This document shows positions 52,520 to 61,889 of a stretch of DNA of 64,000 bases, in pieces (position 1 is the stretch's first letter; every line of letters begins with the position of its first letter). Origin of the DNA: Brevundimonas sp. A19_0 (lineage in GTDB: Bacteria > Pseudomonadota > Alphaproteobacteria > Caulobacterales > Caulobacteraceae); assembly GCF_017744255.1 (NCBI RefSeq), contig NZ_JAGHQP010000003.1, positions 186,001-250,000 of the forward strand, in the 5' to 3' direction. The translations under genes were made by a program, and so were the position numbers. The notes beneath the pieces were generated by a model. It was not told where the DNA came from, did no database searches, and saw only the letters and a program-made list of their open reading frames with translations.

Positions 52520-53770
52520 ATGCAAACGCCCGACCTCCCGCATGCCGCGCCTCGCCGGGGCCCGGGCTTTCCCGAATTCGTCGCCCTGATCGCCATGATG
52601 ATGGCGCTGAACGCGCTGGCGATCGACTCCATGCTGCCGGCCCTTCCCGCTATCGGAGACGCGCTGAACGTCGCTTCCGAGAACTCGCGTCAGTGGGTGA
52701 TCACCGCCTATCTGCTGGGGTTCGGCGTGGCCCAGCTGATCTATGGACCGCTGGCTGACCGGTATGGGCGCAAGCCCGTCTTGATGGCCGGATTGGCCCT
52801 CTATGTGCTGTTCAGCGTCGCGGCGGCCTTTACCACCACTTTTGAGGCCCTGATCCTGGCCCGGCTGGGGACAGGGCTGGGCGCAGCAGCCCTGCGAGTG
52901 CTGGCGGTGTCGATCGTGCGCGACCGTTATCAGGGGCGCACCATGGCGCGGGTCATGTCTCTCAGCTTCCTGGTCTTCCTGGGTGTACCGATCCTGGCGC
53001 CGACCTTGGGGCAGCTGATCCTGCTGGTCGCGCCCTGGCGGTGGATCTTCGGCGTGCTGGCCCTTGCCGGGTCGGGCTTCATGCTGTGGGCTCTGATCCG
53101 CCTTCCCGAGACCCTGGCGCCCGAGAACCGCCTGCCGATCCAGGTCAGCCGCATCACCGAGGCTTTCCGCGCGGTGGTCAGCGACCGGCTGTCGGTGGGT
53201 TACACCCTGGCGATGACCGCCATCACCGGATCGCTGTTTGCCTTCATCAATTCCAGCCAGCAGATCTTTTTCGACGTGTTCGGGCAACCCGAGCTGTTCA
53301 CCACCGTCTTCGGCCTGATGGCCGGGGGAATTGCGGTGGCCTCGCTGACGAATGCCCGGCTGGTTGAGCGGCTGGGGTCGCGGCGTCTGTCGCATATCGC
53401 CCTGATCGGCTTCATCAGCTCGGCAGGCATCCATGCGGCAGTCGCGCTCTCCGGCCATGAAAGCCTGATCAGTTTCGCGGTGCTGCAGGGCCTGACCATG
53501 TTCTGCTTCGGCTTCATCGCGGGCAATTTTGGCGCCCTGGCCATGAACAATATGGGCCGCATCGCCGGCACGGCCTCGTCGGTGCAGGGTTTTGTCTCGA
53601 CCACCTTCGGCTCACTGGCGGGCTTTCTGATCGGTCAGCAGTTCAACGGTACGGCCGCGCCCATGACGATCGGCATCACCCTGTGCGGGATCCTGGCCCT
53701 GACCGCCGTGCTGGTGGCCGAACGGGGGCGGCTGTTCAGCACGCAGGAAGCCGAAAGCGCTCCGGCCTGA
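52520..53770 (+). CDS. MFS drug exporter, Bcr/CflA family
   Basis: A 416-residue inner membrane transporter with twelve predicted spans. Family signs are EFVALIAMMMALNALAIDSMLPALPAIGDAL in span 1, GFGVAQLIYGPLADRYGRKPVLMAG (the MFS loop 2-3 motif), RVLAVSIVRDRYQGRTMARVMS, and the DHA12 C motif region VPILAPTLGQLILL. Probably exports drugs or metabolites by proton exchange; substrate unknown. Confidence 0.93.
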   Translation: MQTPDLPHAAPRRGPGFPEFVALIAMMMALNALAIDSMLPALPAIGDALNVASENSRQWVITAYLLGFGVAQLIYGPLADRYGRKPVLMAGLALYVLFSVAAAFTTTFEALILARLGTGLGAAALRVLAVSIVRDRYQGRTMARVMSLSFLVFLGVPILAPTLGQLILLVAPWRWIFGVLALAGSGFMLWALIRLPETLAPENRLPIQVSRITEAFRAVVSDRLSVGYTLAMTAITGSLFAFINSSQQIFFDVFGQPELFTTVFGLMAGGIAVASLTNARLVERLGSRRLSHIALIGFISSAGIHAAVALSGHESLISFAVLQGLTMFCFGFIAGNFGALAMNNMGRIAGTASSVQGFVSTTFGSLAGFLIGQQFNGTAAPMTIGITLCGILALTAVLVAERGRLFSTQEAESAPA

Positions 53771-53883
53771 ACGCCGGCGCGCTTGACCTTGGGCGACCGG
53801 AGGGGTTGGGTTCGCCGGAACGAAGCGCGCGGACGGTCAATTGTCCGCCTGCGCCCCCGGATCATAATCATGAGGAAACCCCG

Positions 53884-55848
53884 ATGGCCTTCAAGCTCGC
53901 GTCTGCATCCACTCTTGCCCTCGCGGCGGCCATGGGGCTGACCCTGGCCGGCTGCTCGACCCTGACCGGGTCGCCGGCGATGCCGGGTGACGGGGCAGTC
54001 GTGGCGCCGTCCGGGGTGGAGTGGGTTCAGGATGTGCACTCCCATGCCCGCCCGCAGATCGCGCGCGTCGGCCATGTCGACCTGGACCTCACGGCCGACT
54101 TCGACCGCAAGGTCCTGTCGGGCGAGGCGACCCTCGACATCAGCGGACAGGCGGGCGCCGACCAGATCATCCTCGATGTGCGCAATCTCGACATCGCCTC
54201 GGTGACCGATGGCGCCGGACGCGCCCTGACCTGGCGGCTGGGCGCCGACGATCCGATCCTCGGCCAGCCCCTGACGATCGACCTTCCGCCGCTCCGGGCC
54301 GACGAGACGCGCAAGCTGGTGATCTCCTATGCCACCCGGCCGGACGCGGCCGCGCTCCAGTGGCTGACCCCGTCCCAGACAGCCGGCGGCGAGAAGCCCT
54401 ATCTGTTCAGCCAGGGCCAGGCGATCCTGACGCGGACCTGGGTGCCGACCCAGGACAGCCCTGGCATCCGCCAGACCTATTCCGCGCGCATCGTCGTCCC
54501 GTCCGACCTGAAGGCGGTCATGAGCGCCGAGAGCCTGACGCCGAATGGTGAGCCTGTCGGCAACGGCATGACCGCCTATCGCTTCCGCATGACCAATCCG
54601 GTTCCGCCCTATCTGATCGCCCTTGGCGTCGGGGATGTGGCTTTTGCCGACATCGACGAGCGCACGGGTGTCTGGACCGAGCCATCGAAGCTGCGGGCCG
54701 CGCATGACGAGCTGATGCCGACAGCCGACATGGTCGATGTGGCCGAGGACCTCTACGGACCCTACCGCTGGGGCCGCTATGACCTGCTGGTGCTGCCGCC
54801 GTCCTTCCCGTTCGGCGGCATGGAAAATCCGCGCCTGACCTTTGCGACCCCGACGATCATCGCGGGTGACCGCTCGCTGGTGTCGCTGGTGGCGCACGAG
54901 CTGGCCCACAGCTGGTCCGGAAATCTGGTGACCAACGCCACCTGGGACGATTTCTGGCTGAACGAGGGCTTCACCGTCTATTTCGAGAACCGCATCATGG
55001 AAGCGGTCTATGGTCGCGACCGCGCCATGCAGGAGCAGGTGCTGGGCTATGGCGATCTGCAGGAGGCCATCGCCGAACTGCCGCCCGAGGATACGCGACT
55101 GAAGCTGGACCTCGCGGGGCGTGACCCTGACGAGGGCATGACCGACATCGCCTATGAGAAGGGTGCCCTGTTCCTGCGCACCATCGAGGGGATCGTCGGC
55201 CGGGACCGGTTCGACGCCTGGCTGCGCGGCTATTTCGAGCGCAATGCCTTCCGCCCGATGACGACCGAACGCTTCCTGGAGGATATCCGGACGCATCTGG
55301 TCCAAGGGGACGAGGCGCTGGAAGACCGACTGATGATGGACGCCTGGATCTATCAGCCTGGCCTGCCGTCGAATGCGGTCGCCCCACAATCCGACGCCTT
55401 CGTGCCGGTCGATAACGCGGCCCGGGCGGTATTCGTCGACGGGGCCACGCCCCCGCGCGCCCTTTGGGACGGCTGGAACACCCAGCAGCGCCAGCGCTTC
55501 CTCGCTTGGCGGCCCAACGGTCTTCAGGCCGGTCGGGACTGGCTGACGCCCGCGCAACTGGCCGCGCTGGACGAGACGCTGGACCTGTCGCAGGAGGGCA
55601 ATGCCGAGGTGCGCTTCGGCTGGCTGCAGATCGCCCTGGCCCACCGGTACGAACCGGCGGTCGCCAGCGCGGAAGAATTCCTGCTGGGTATGGGGCGGCG
55701 CAAATTTGTCCTGCCCCTGTTCACCACCCTCTGGAACGAGGGCGACTGGGGCCGCCCGATCGCGACGCGCATCTATGCCAGGGCGCGGCCGCTGTACCAT
55801 CCGGTGACCACCGGCTCGGTCGATGCGGTGGTCGGCGTTCCCAACTGA
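53884..55848 (+). CDS. M1 aminopeptidase lipoprotein (LTA4-hydrolase type)
   Basis: A 654-residue zinc aminopeptidase exported as a lipoprotein (lipobox LAGCSTL after a 20-residue signal). Substrate-binding GGMEN (FPFGGMENPRL), zinc motif VAHELAHSWSGN with the third ligand Glu in WLNEGFTVYFE, and a C-terminal helical domain as in leukotriene-A4-hydrolase-like enzymes (QRQRFLAW, LEDETLDLSQEG-like region, VASAEEFLLGMGRRKFV). ATG 53884 gives the signal; a longer in-frame start at 53683 is not supported. Confidence 0.93.
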   Translation: MAFKLASASTLALAAAMGLTLAGCSTLTGSPAMPGDGAVVAPSGVEWVQDVHSHARPQIARVGHVDLDLTADFDRKVLSGEATLDISGQAGADQIILDVRNLDIASVTDGAGRALTWRLGADDPILGQPLTIDLPPLRADETRKLVISYATRPDAAALQWLTPSQTAGGEKPYLFSQGQAILTRTWVPTQDSPGIRQTYSARIVVPSDLKAVMSAESLTPNGEPVGNGMTAYRFRMTNPVPPYLIALGVGDVAFADIDERTGVWTEPSKLRAAHDELMPTADMVDVAEDLYGPYRWGRYDLLVLPPSFPFGGMENPRLTFATPTIIAGDRSLVSLVAHELAHSWSGNLVTNATWDDFWLNEGFTVYFENRIMEAVYGRDRAMQEQVLGYGDLQEAIAELPPEDTRLKLDLAGRDPDEGMTDIAYEKGALFLRTIEGIVGRDRFDAWLRGYFERNAFRPMTTERFLEDIRTHLVQGDEALEDRLMMDAWIYQPGLPSNAVAPQSDAFVPVDNAARAVFVDGATPPRALWDGWNTQQRQRFLAWRPNGLQAGRDWLTPAQLAALDETLDLSQEGNAEVRFGWLQIALAHRYEPAVASAEEFLLGMGRRKFVLPLFTTLWNEGDWGRPIATRIYARARPLYHPVTTGSVDAVVGVPN

Positions 55849-55875
55849 CCGCCCGGTCAGGAAGGCAAGAGTTTG

Positions 55876-55907
55876 ACGGCGGCTGCCCCCCGGGCAACCG
55901 CCGTTTT
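55876..55907 (+). terminator. Rho-independent terminator after the aminopeptidase gene
   Basis: Stem ACGGCGG...CCGCCGT (with an inner TGCCC/GGGCA extension) followed by TTTT, 27 bases after the stop. Confidence 0.8.
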
Positions 55908-56026
55908 CCTGCGGTTCGTCCATGATTGGGGCGGAAAGGGCCACAAGTATACATAATTCCGTCGCAATTTGCCGAACGCTGTGTGTGGCAAGAATCCAAC
56001 GGTTACACGCATGTAATCGTATGGCC

Positions 56027-56054
56027 TTGGAACTGCCCGAACCCGTGCATACTT
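56027..56054 (+). promoter_or_regulatory. Candidate promoter of the barrel gene
   Basis: TTGGAA (56027-56032) and CATACT (56048-56053) are 15 bases apart, in an AT-enriched gap (55908-56112) that also holds GTATACAT near 55946. Spacing is shorter than ideal. Confidence 0.3.
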
Positions 56055-56112
56055 GCCTCTCTGCCAGTCGGGATGGCTGGTAACTGATCAACGATAAAAA
56101 GGAACTACCTCC

Positions 56113-56634
56113 ATGCGTAGTCTTCTGCTCTCTGCCGCCGCCCTGTCGCTGATGGCCGCGCCGGCCATGGCCCAGGACCCGGCCTCGAACGTGTACGGCA
56201 CCATCGGCTACACCCAGCTGGACGCCGACGGCGCCGATGTCGGCGCCATCACGGCCCGCGTCGGCACCCGCTTTACCCCGAACTTCGGCGTCGAAGGCGA
56301 AGCCTCGTTCGGCGTGAAGGACGAGGATTTCATGGTCGGCGCGACCTCGGTCAACGCCGAGCTGGAATATGACGCCGCCATCTATGGCGTCGGCTTTGTG
56401 CCGCTCAGCCCGAACTTTGAACTGTTCGGTCGCGTCGGCTACGGCACCACCAAGGTGAAGCTGTCCAGCGGCGCCACCTCGGCCTCGGACAGCGACGAAA
56501 GCTGGAACTACGGCGTCGGCGCCCAGTATTCGTTTGACGGTCAGAACGGCATCCGCGCCGACTGGACCCGCCGCGACTTCGGTGACGACGGCGAAGCGGA
56601 TGCCTGGTCGCTGAACTACGTCCGCAAGTTCTGA
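56113..56634 (+). CDS. Small outer-membrane beta-barrel protein
   Basis: A 173-residue protein with signal peptide (SLLLSAAALSLMAAPAMAQ) and alternating beta strands typical of an eight-stranded barrel: VYGTIGYTQLD, ITARVGTRFTPNFGVEGEASFGV, NAELEYDAAIYGVGFVPL, FELFGRVGYGTTKVKL, SWNYGVGAQYSFDG, ending SLNYVRKF with a terminal aromatic. Probably an OmpW/porin-family-like surface protein. AAAAAGGAA ribosome binding site; flanked by a promoter candidate and a strong terminator, so probably highly expressed. Confidence 0.9.
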   Translation: MRSLLLSAAALSLMAAPAMAQDPASNVYGTIGYTQLDADGADVGAITARVGTRFTPNFGVEGEASFGVKDEDFMVGATSVNAELEYDAAIYGVGFVPLSPNFELFGRVGYGTTKVKLSSGATSASDSDESWNYGVGAQYSFDGQNGIRADWTRRDFGDDGEADAWSLNYVRKF

Positions 56635-56659
56635 TCGACTAGCCGATCCAGACGACAAA

Positions 56660-56692
56660 ACGGCGCGTCACCCTGCGGTGGCGCGCCGTTTC
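56660..56692. terminator. Terminator between barrel gene and leftward hypothetical
   Basis: A 13-base stem (ACGGCGCGTCACC with GGTGGCGCGCCGT, one G-T pair) and a four-base loop, followed by TTTCT. It may serve both directions. Confidence 0.8.
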
Positions 56693-56708
56693 TGTATTCT
56701 GCGAGGCT

Positions 56709-56990
56709 TCAGGCCAGTTCGGGCTTCAGCGCCCAGCGCATCGAACCTTCGCCGAACGGACGGAAGAACAGATCGCGATAGCGCTCGAACACTTCGATGA
56801 TCTTCTGGGCCAGGTCCTGGGCGACCGTTTCGCCGCGCTGACGCTTGAGCGCCGCCACGCACTGCACGACCTGGGTCTGGTGGCAGGAGCCGCCCATACT
56901 CTTGAGGACGGCGGCCACGTCGCGCGCAAGCGGTTCCTCGATCCGGGCCATCCAGGGGCCTTCGAATTCCGGGGCGGCAAATTGGGTCAT
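56709..56990 (-). CDS. Hypothetical helical protein
   Basis: A 93-residue soluble protein, mostly helical (EEPLARDVAAVLKSMGGSCHQTQVVQCVAALKRQRGETVAQDLAQKIIEVFERYRDLF), ending with an aromatic-rich FFRPFGEGSMRWALKPELA. Two cysteines. No family recognised; length and composition resemble conserved small alphaproteobacterial proteins. Faces the barrel gene tail to tail. Confidence 0.65.
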   Translation of the reverse strand: MTQFAAPEFEGPWMARIEEPLARDVAAVLKSMGGSCHQTQVVQCVAALKRQRGETVAQDLAQKIIEVFERYRDLFFRPFGEGSMRWALKPELA

Positions 56991-57091
56991 GGATCTGGGC
57001 TCCCGTCACGACGCCAAGACTTGAGATACCCGTTCGCAAAAACCCCCGGCGCGTGCAAGCGGCGCCGTAAAAAGTGATCGAAAAACGTGTG

Positions 57092-58231
57092 TCAGGCGCG
57101 TTTGCGCACGAACACAGTCCCCGCCGAATAGCCGGCCCCGAAGCTGCAGATCAGGCCGACATCGCCCGGCGCCATCTCCTCCTGATGCAGGTGGAAGGCA
57201 ATCACCGATCCCGCCGAGGAGGTATTGGCGTAGTCATCCAGGATGATGACGTTCTCGCCGGGTTCCGGATCGCGGCCCAGCACCTTGCGGCCGATCATCT
57301 CGTTCATGTTGATGTTGGCCTGGTGCAGCCACAGACGCTTTAGCCCTTTGGGGTCGAGGCCCAGCTCGCCGGCATGGTCCACGATCATCTCCGAGACCAT
57401 GGGCACGACATCCTTGAACACCTTGCGGCCCTGCTGGACGAACAGCTTGTCCGGCTTGCCGATGCCCTCGGGCGCGGCATTGTTCAGGAAGCCGAAATTA
57501 TTGCGGATGTTGTTCGAGAAGACGGTCTTCAGCCGCGTGCCCAGGATCTCCCAGCCGCCCGGAGCGGCCTGATCGCCGGCTTCGATGATCACGGCGGTCG
57601 CCACGTCCCCGAAGATGAAGTGACTGTCACGGTCCTTGAAGTTCAGATGGGCCGAGCAGACTTCCGGATTGACCATCAGGACCGCCTTGACCGAACCCGA
57701 GGCGATGAAGTCGGCCGCCGTCTTCAGCCCGAAGGTCGCCGACGAACAGGCGACGTTCATGTCAAAGGCAAAGCCTTCGATGCCCAGGGCCTGCTGAACC
57801 TCAATGGCCATGGCCGGGTAGGGGCGCTGCATGTTCGAGGCGGCGCACAGCACGGCCCCGATCTCGCTGGCCGGCTTGCCCCAGGCTGCGAGGGCCTCCT
57901 GCGCGGCCTTGACTGCCATCTCGGCCAGGATCGACAGTTCGTCGTTGGACCGCTCGGGCAGGTGGGGGACCATCCGCTCGGGGTCCAGCACCCCGGTCTT
58001 GTCCAGCACAAAGCGGCTCTTGATACCCGAGGCCTTCTCGATGAACTCGACCGAGGACGGCGTCAGCGCCTCGCGCGTCCCCGCGGCGATCTCGTCCGCT
58101 TGGCGGGCGTTCTCACGCTCGGCCCAGGTGTTGTAGGCCTCCACCAGCTCGGCGTTCGAAATGGACTGGTCGGGGGTAAAAAGGCCGGTCGCAGCGATGA
58201 CGGCGGTCGGGGAAGAAGCGCTCACAGGCAT
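57092..58231 (-). CDS. KASIII-like beta-ketoacyl-ACP synthase
   Basis: A 379-residue thiolase-fold synthase. Catalytic Cys in DMNVACSSATFG, His in LWLHQANINM, Asn in DDYANTSSAGSV, and the glycine-rich SFGAGYSAGTVFVR end. Longer than FabH (about 320) and closer to the beta-ketodecanoyl synthase group, inserting a segment after residue 40 (AERENARQADEIAAGTRE). It begins 22 bases after kpsC and shares its operon, so its acyl product may feed envelope glycolipid. Function in housekeeping fatty acid synthesis cannot be ruled out. Confidence 0.85.
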   Translation of the reverse strand: MPVSASSPTAVIAATGLFTPDQSISNAELVEAYNTWAERENARQADEIAAGTREALTPSSVEFIEKASGIKSRFVLDKTGVLDPERMVPHLPERSNDELSILAEMAVKAAQEALAAWGKPASEIGAVLCAASNMQRPYPAMAIEVQQALGIEGFAFDMNVACSSATFGLKTAADFIASGSVKAVLMVNPEVCSAHLNFKDRDSHFIFGDVATAVIIEAGDQAAPGGWEILGTRLKTVFSNNIRNNFGFLNNAAPEGIGKPDKLFVQQGRKVFKDVVPMVSEMIVDHAGELGLDPKGLKRLWLHQANINMNEMIGRKVLGRDPEPGENVIILDDYANTSSAGSVIAFHLHQEEMAPGDVGLICSFGAGYSAGTVFVRKRA

Positions 58232-58253
58232 GTCCGTATTCTGATGCTGGTCC

Positions 58254-60293
58254 TCAATAGGCCGGGGGACGCCCGCGGTCGAGGCTGGTGAACAGTCCGG
58301 TGATCCAGCGCTGCATGCCGCCGGGCCGGGCAGCCCCGGAAACCGGCCGCGCGCCCGCCAATTCGCGGGCCAGGTCCTCGGCCTCGCAGGGGTAGCCGTC
58401 GCCGGTCACATACAGCGGATAGCGGATCAGGGCCTCGGCGATCAGTGTGTCCAGGTCGACCCTGCGCGTCCGGCGCGGGAAGGTCAGGGCGTCCTCGGTC
58501 AGCCCCCACCCCGCATAGAAGGGCCGCCCGAAGGTCAGGACCTGCTTGCCGCGCAACAGGGCCTCGAACCCCGTCAGCGAGGTCAGGGTGGCCAGCGCGT
58601 CGCACGCATCGAGACACTCGGTGATCGACAGCCCCTCGGCCCGCGCGTCGACCAGCCCGGCGGTATTGGCGTCCAGTCGTCCGGGGCGGTTCCCGGCCAC
58701 CGTGTCCGGATGATCGCGATAGATGAGGAAGGCGTCCGGCATCCGCTCCCGCACCGCCCGGACCAGCCCGGCATTGGTGCGAAGGTCCTCACAGCCCAGC
58801 AGGATCGAGCGGTCGTTCTCGACCTGACCGACGATCAGCACGCGCAGGCGGTCGGTCGGCCAGTCCGGCGGCGGGGCTCCGCCGCCCAGATTGTATTTGC
58901 TGAGCCCCCCCTCGATCAGCGCCCGACGCAAGGCCTGGGCCCGCACCCGGTCGGCGGCGGGGGTCTGTCCGGCCTCGAGTGCCGCCTCGAGGGCCGAGGG
59001 CTGGCTGCCATCGAAATGGATGCCCACCGGATCAAGCACCGCCGACAGGGCCGGTTGAAAATCGGAACCCAGCCCCTTCGAGCGCAGGAAGCCATCCTCC
59101 ATCCGCCACAACGGCAGGTCCGCCGCCTCGGCGGCCGTGGCGACGTCGGGCGTTTCCTTGCCTGCCCAGACGACCAGGCGCCCGCCCCGGGCCCTGGCGG
59201 CCTCGACGGCGCGGGCGGTGGATGGAAAGAACACGGTCTCGCCCAGCGGCGACTGCAACAGCCGCTGCACAGCCCCTCGCTTGGCGGGCGAGAAGCCCAC
59301 GCAGGCCGAATAGCCTGCCAGCCGGCGCGCCCGGTCTCTCTGGGTGACCAGACGCTCCAGCGCGGCTTCGGCCGTCGTCGGTGTGCCGGTGACCGGATCG
59401 ACATAGCGGGCCTGGACGATCAGGGCGGCGGCCGCCAGCACCTCCAGCGACCGCTTCTGACCGCGGCGCGGCACCGACACATGGTCAGTGGTGAGGCCCC
59501 ACCCGGCATGGAAGGGCAGGCCGAAACACTGCACCGGCAGCCCCCGGATCAGGGCCTCGAAGCCCAGCCCGCTCGACACGGTAAAGACGACATCCACCTG
59601 CGGCAGCAGGGTGTCCAGCGCCATGTCGTCGACGGCGATGGCGTCGGCCATGGCTATCTCCGGCAGGCACCCGGCCTTCAGTCCTGCCACCGTCGCGGGG
59701 TGCCTGCGCACCAGCAACTGCCCGGTCCCGACGGCCTCTCGCGCGGCCGCCAGCATGTCCGAAAAGCTGTCCCGGTTGGCCAGCCCCCCCGCGATGGAGG
59801 TGTCCCCCTCGGTCTGGTCCACCACCAGAATGCGGGGCCCCCGTGCGGCCGGCAAAGTCCGGTCGGTGCGGCCCATGCTCGTCTTGGAGAGGCCGGTCTC
59901 GCGCAGCCGCTCGATCAGCCGGCGGGCGCGGGCCTCCATCTCGGCATCGAACCAGGGCCCGGGCTCGCGGATCAGGGTCTCGATGCGCGAGGGACGAAGC
60001 GCATCATGATGCACCCCCAGGTCGTCGATCAGCAGGCTGTGCGGCGCGGCTCCGGCCTCACCCAGTCCCACGGACCGCAGGAAGCCGTCCTCGAGCGCCA
60101 GATACGGCACCCGGGTCTGCTCCGCCCAGGTCCGGCCGACCAGCGATGTCCCCTTCCGGCCCCAGCCGACAACGGCCCGCGTGCCCGGTGTTGGAACGAC
60201 CTGCAGCCGGTAGTCGGGCAGGAAGGCCGCCAGCCCCCGGATCTTCCAGAGCCCGGGCGCCGAAACCCAGGCGAGGGGCCTGTCGTCGCTCAT
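58254..60293 (-). CDS. KpsC-like capsule Kdo transferase
   Basis: A 679-residue protein matching the Capsule_synth (PF05159) family in two copies, as in KpsC, which adds alternating Kdo residues to the lipid anchor of group 2 capsules. Each half repeats the same landmarks: LEDGFLRSVGLG and MEDGFLRSKGLGSD, LSKTSMGR and LSKYNLGGG, ILVVDQTEGDTSI and VLIVGQVENDRSI, LVRRHPATVAGLK and IYRDHPDTVAGN, SSGLGFEALIRG and SLTGFEALLRG, and FHAGWGLT and FYAGWGLT. Length equals KpsC. Overlaps the CitE-like gene by four bases. The polysaccharide export genes kpsM/T/S are not in this window. Confidence 0.85.
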   Translation of the reverse strand: MSDDRPLAWVSAPGLWKIRGLAAFLPDYRLQVVPTPGTRAVVGWGRKGTSLVGRTWAEQTRVPYLALEDGFLRSVGLGEAGAAPHSLLIDDLGVHHDALRPSRIETLIREPGPWFDAEMEARARRLIERLRETGLSKTSMGRTDRTLPAARGPRILVVDQTEGDTSIAGGLANRDSFSDMLAAAREAVGTGQLLVRRHPATVAGLKAGCLPEIAMADAIAVDDMALDTLLPQVDVVFTVSSGLGFEALIRGLPVQCFGLPFHAGWGLTTDHVSVPRRGQKRSLEVLAAAALIVQARYVDPVTGTPTTAEAALERLVTQRDRARRLAGYSACVGFSPAKRGAVQRLLQSPLGETVFFPSTARAVEAARARGGRLVVWAGKETPDVATAAEAADLPLWRMEDGFLRSKGLGSDFQPALSAVLDPVGIHFDGSQPSALEAALEAGQTPAADRVRAQALRRALIEGGLSKYNLGGGAPPPDWPTDRLRVLIVGQVENDRSILLGCEDLRTNAGLVRAVRERMPDAFLIYRDHPDTVAGNRPGRLDANTAGLVDARAEGLSITECLDACDALATLTSLTGFEALLRGKQVLTFGRPFYAGWGLTEDALTFPRRTRRVDLDTLIAEALIRYPLYVTGDGYPCEAEDLARELAGARPVSGAARPGGMQRWITGLFTSLDRGRPPAY

Positions 60294-61147
60294 TCGCGCG
60301 ACTGGGCCTCCACCAGGGCGTCGTGGCGCGCCAGCAGGCGTTTGGCCTGCTCCAGATGCAGCCGCTCCACCATCCGGTCGTCGATCCGCACCACACCGAG
60401 AGCCTCGGCGTCCGGCGACGAAAAGGCCTCGACGATCTCGCGCGCGTGGGCCACGGCAGCCGCATCGGGCGCAAAAGCGGCATTGGCGGTGTCGATCTGC
60501 GACGGGTGGATCAGGCTCTTGCCGTCAAAGCCGAAAGCCGCGCCCTGCGCACACTCGGTCGCAAAGCCGTCCAGGTTGTCGATACTGTTGTAGACGCCGT
60601 CGATGGCCAGATTGTTCGACACGCGCGCGGCGGCGACGATCATCGCCAGCCAGGATTTGATCGGTTCACGGTCCGGGCCCAGCGTCGCCCCCAGCGCCAC
60701 GGCCAGGTCATTGACCCCGGGCATCAGGGCATCGATCGGGGCCTCGCACTGGGCGATCTCTTCCAGATTGAACAGGGCGCGGGGCGTCTCGATCATGGCC
60801 CAGAGCGAGGTGTGTCCGCCCATGGCGCGCGAGACGGCCTTGATCTGGGTGGCCCGCTCGACCTTGGGCAGCACGATCAATTTGGGTTCGACCTCGGCCA
60901 GGGCGCGGGTGTCCGCCTCCCCCCAGTCGCTGTCATGCGGATTGATCCTGACCCCGACCTTTGGCCGAAACCCGCCTTCCCGCAGGGCTTCACAGGCGGC
61001 CTCGCGCGCGGCGTCCTTGGCATCGGGCGCCACGGCGTCTTCCAGATCCAGAATGACAACGTCGCAGTTCAGGCCCCGGGCCTTGGCGATGGCGCGGGGG
61101 TTCGAGGCCGGCACGAACAGGACGCTGCGGCAGGGACTGGGTGTCAT
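60290..61147 (-). CDS. HpcH/HpaI aldolase (CitE-like) family protein
   Basis: A 285-residue TIM-barrel lyase of the citrate lyase beta/CoA ester lyase family: SVLFVPASNPRAIAKARGLNCDVVILDLEDAVAPDAKDAAR with the metal Asp/Glu, GVRINPHDSDW, LIVLPKVERATQI, WAMIETPRALFNL, and GFDGKSLIHPSQI. Substrate may be malyl- or citramalyl-CoA, but is not fixed by sequence. Lies between an SDR gene (seven bases upstream) and kpsC. Confidence 0.88.
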   Translation of the reverse strand: MTPSPCRSVLFVPASNPRAIAKARGLNCDVVILDLEDAVAPDAKDAAREAACEALREGGFRPKVGVRINPHDSDWGEADTRALAEVEPKLIVLPKVERATQIKAVSRAMGGHTSLWAMIETPRALFNLEEIAQCEAPIDALMPGVNDLAVALGATLGPDREPIKSWLAMIVAAARVSNNLAIDGVYNSIDNLDGFATECAQGAAFGFDGKSLIHPSQIDTANAAFAPDAAAVAHAREIVEAFSSPDAEALGVVRIDDRMVERLHLEQAKRLLARHDALVEAQSRE

Positions 61148-61154
61148 GGGGGCC

Positions 61155-61835
61155 TCAGACCCGGCCGGTCACGGGCACCAGCGCCCCGGTCATCGCCTTC
61201 GAGGCCGGCGAGGCGAGGAACAGCATGACCTCGGCCAGGTCCTCCACCTTCACCCAGGTGTCCGGGTCGGCGTCGGGCATGTCCTTGCGGTTCTGGGGGG
61301 TGTCCAGAATGGAGGGCAGGACGGCATTGACCGTGACCGAGGTCGATTTCGTCTCCTCGGCCAGGCTTTCGGTCAGCCGGTGGACGGCGGATTTCGAGGC
61401 CGCATAGGCGCCCATGCCCATGCCGCTCTTCAGTGCGCCGGCCGCGCCCACATTCACGATCCGGCCCTGATCCGAGGTTTTCAGGTGGGGCAGGGCGGCC
61501 CGGCTGGCGTTCAGCGCGGTCACCAGATTCATCCGGTACATCCGCTCCCAGGCGGGGTCGGCGTCATCCACGGTCTGCCAGACAAAGCCCCCGGCGATGT
61601 TCAGCAGGGCATCGATCCGTCCGAAATGGGCCTGTGCCCGGTCCATGGCGGCCCGGGTGGCGTCGGCGTCGGTCAGGTCGACCCCGCTGATCTCCAGACA
61701 GGCGTCCGACCCCCTGGCCTCTACATCGGCATGGTCGATGGCGGCGACCTTCAGCCCGCGATCCAGAGCGGCGCGAATGACGGCCTGGCCCAGCTGGCCC
61801 TGTCCGCCCGTGATCACCACAACCCTGTCGCTCAT
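61155..61835 (-). CDS. SDR family oxidoreductase
   Basis: A 226-residue short-chain dehydrogenase: VVVITGGQGQLGQAVIRA nucleotide loop, NIAGGF, and active site GAAGALKSGMGMGAYAASKSAVHRLTESLAEE with Tyr and Lys of the YxxxK motif (YAASK). Substrate unknown. First gene of the leftward SDR, CitE-like, KpsC, KASIII run. Confidence 0.9.
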   Translation of the reverse strand: MSDRVVVITGGQGQLGQAVIRAALDRGLKVAAIDHADVEARGSDACLEISGVDLTDADATRAAMDRAQAHFGRIDALLNIAGGFVWQTVDDADPAWERMYRMNLVTALNASRAALPHLKTSDQGRIVNVGAAGALKSGMGMGAYAASKSAVHRLTESLAEETKSTSVTVNAVLPSILDTPQNRKDMPDADPDTWVKVEDLAEVMLFLASPASKAMTGALVPVTGRV

Positions 61836-61889
61836 GCCTTCAGTCTCCTCGTTTGCCGGACCCGGACCATAGGCTGCCCGACCCGCCGA

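Noticed and set aside
53635..56658. Long antisense open frame across the aminopeptidase and barrel genes
   Set aside because: It crosses two strong terminators and several real genes and has no recognisable domain.
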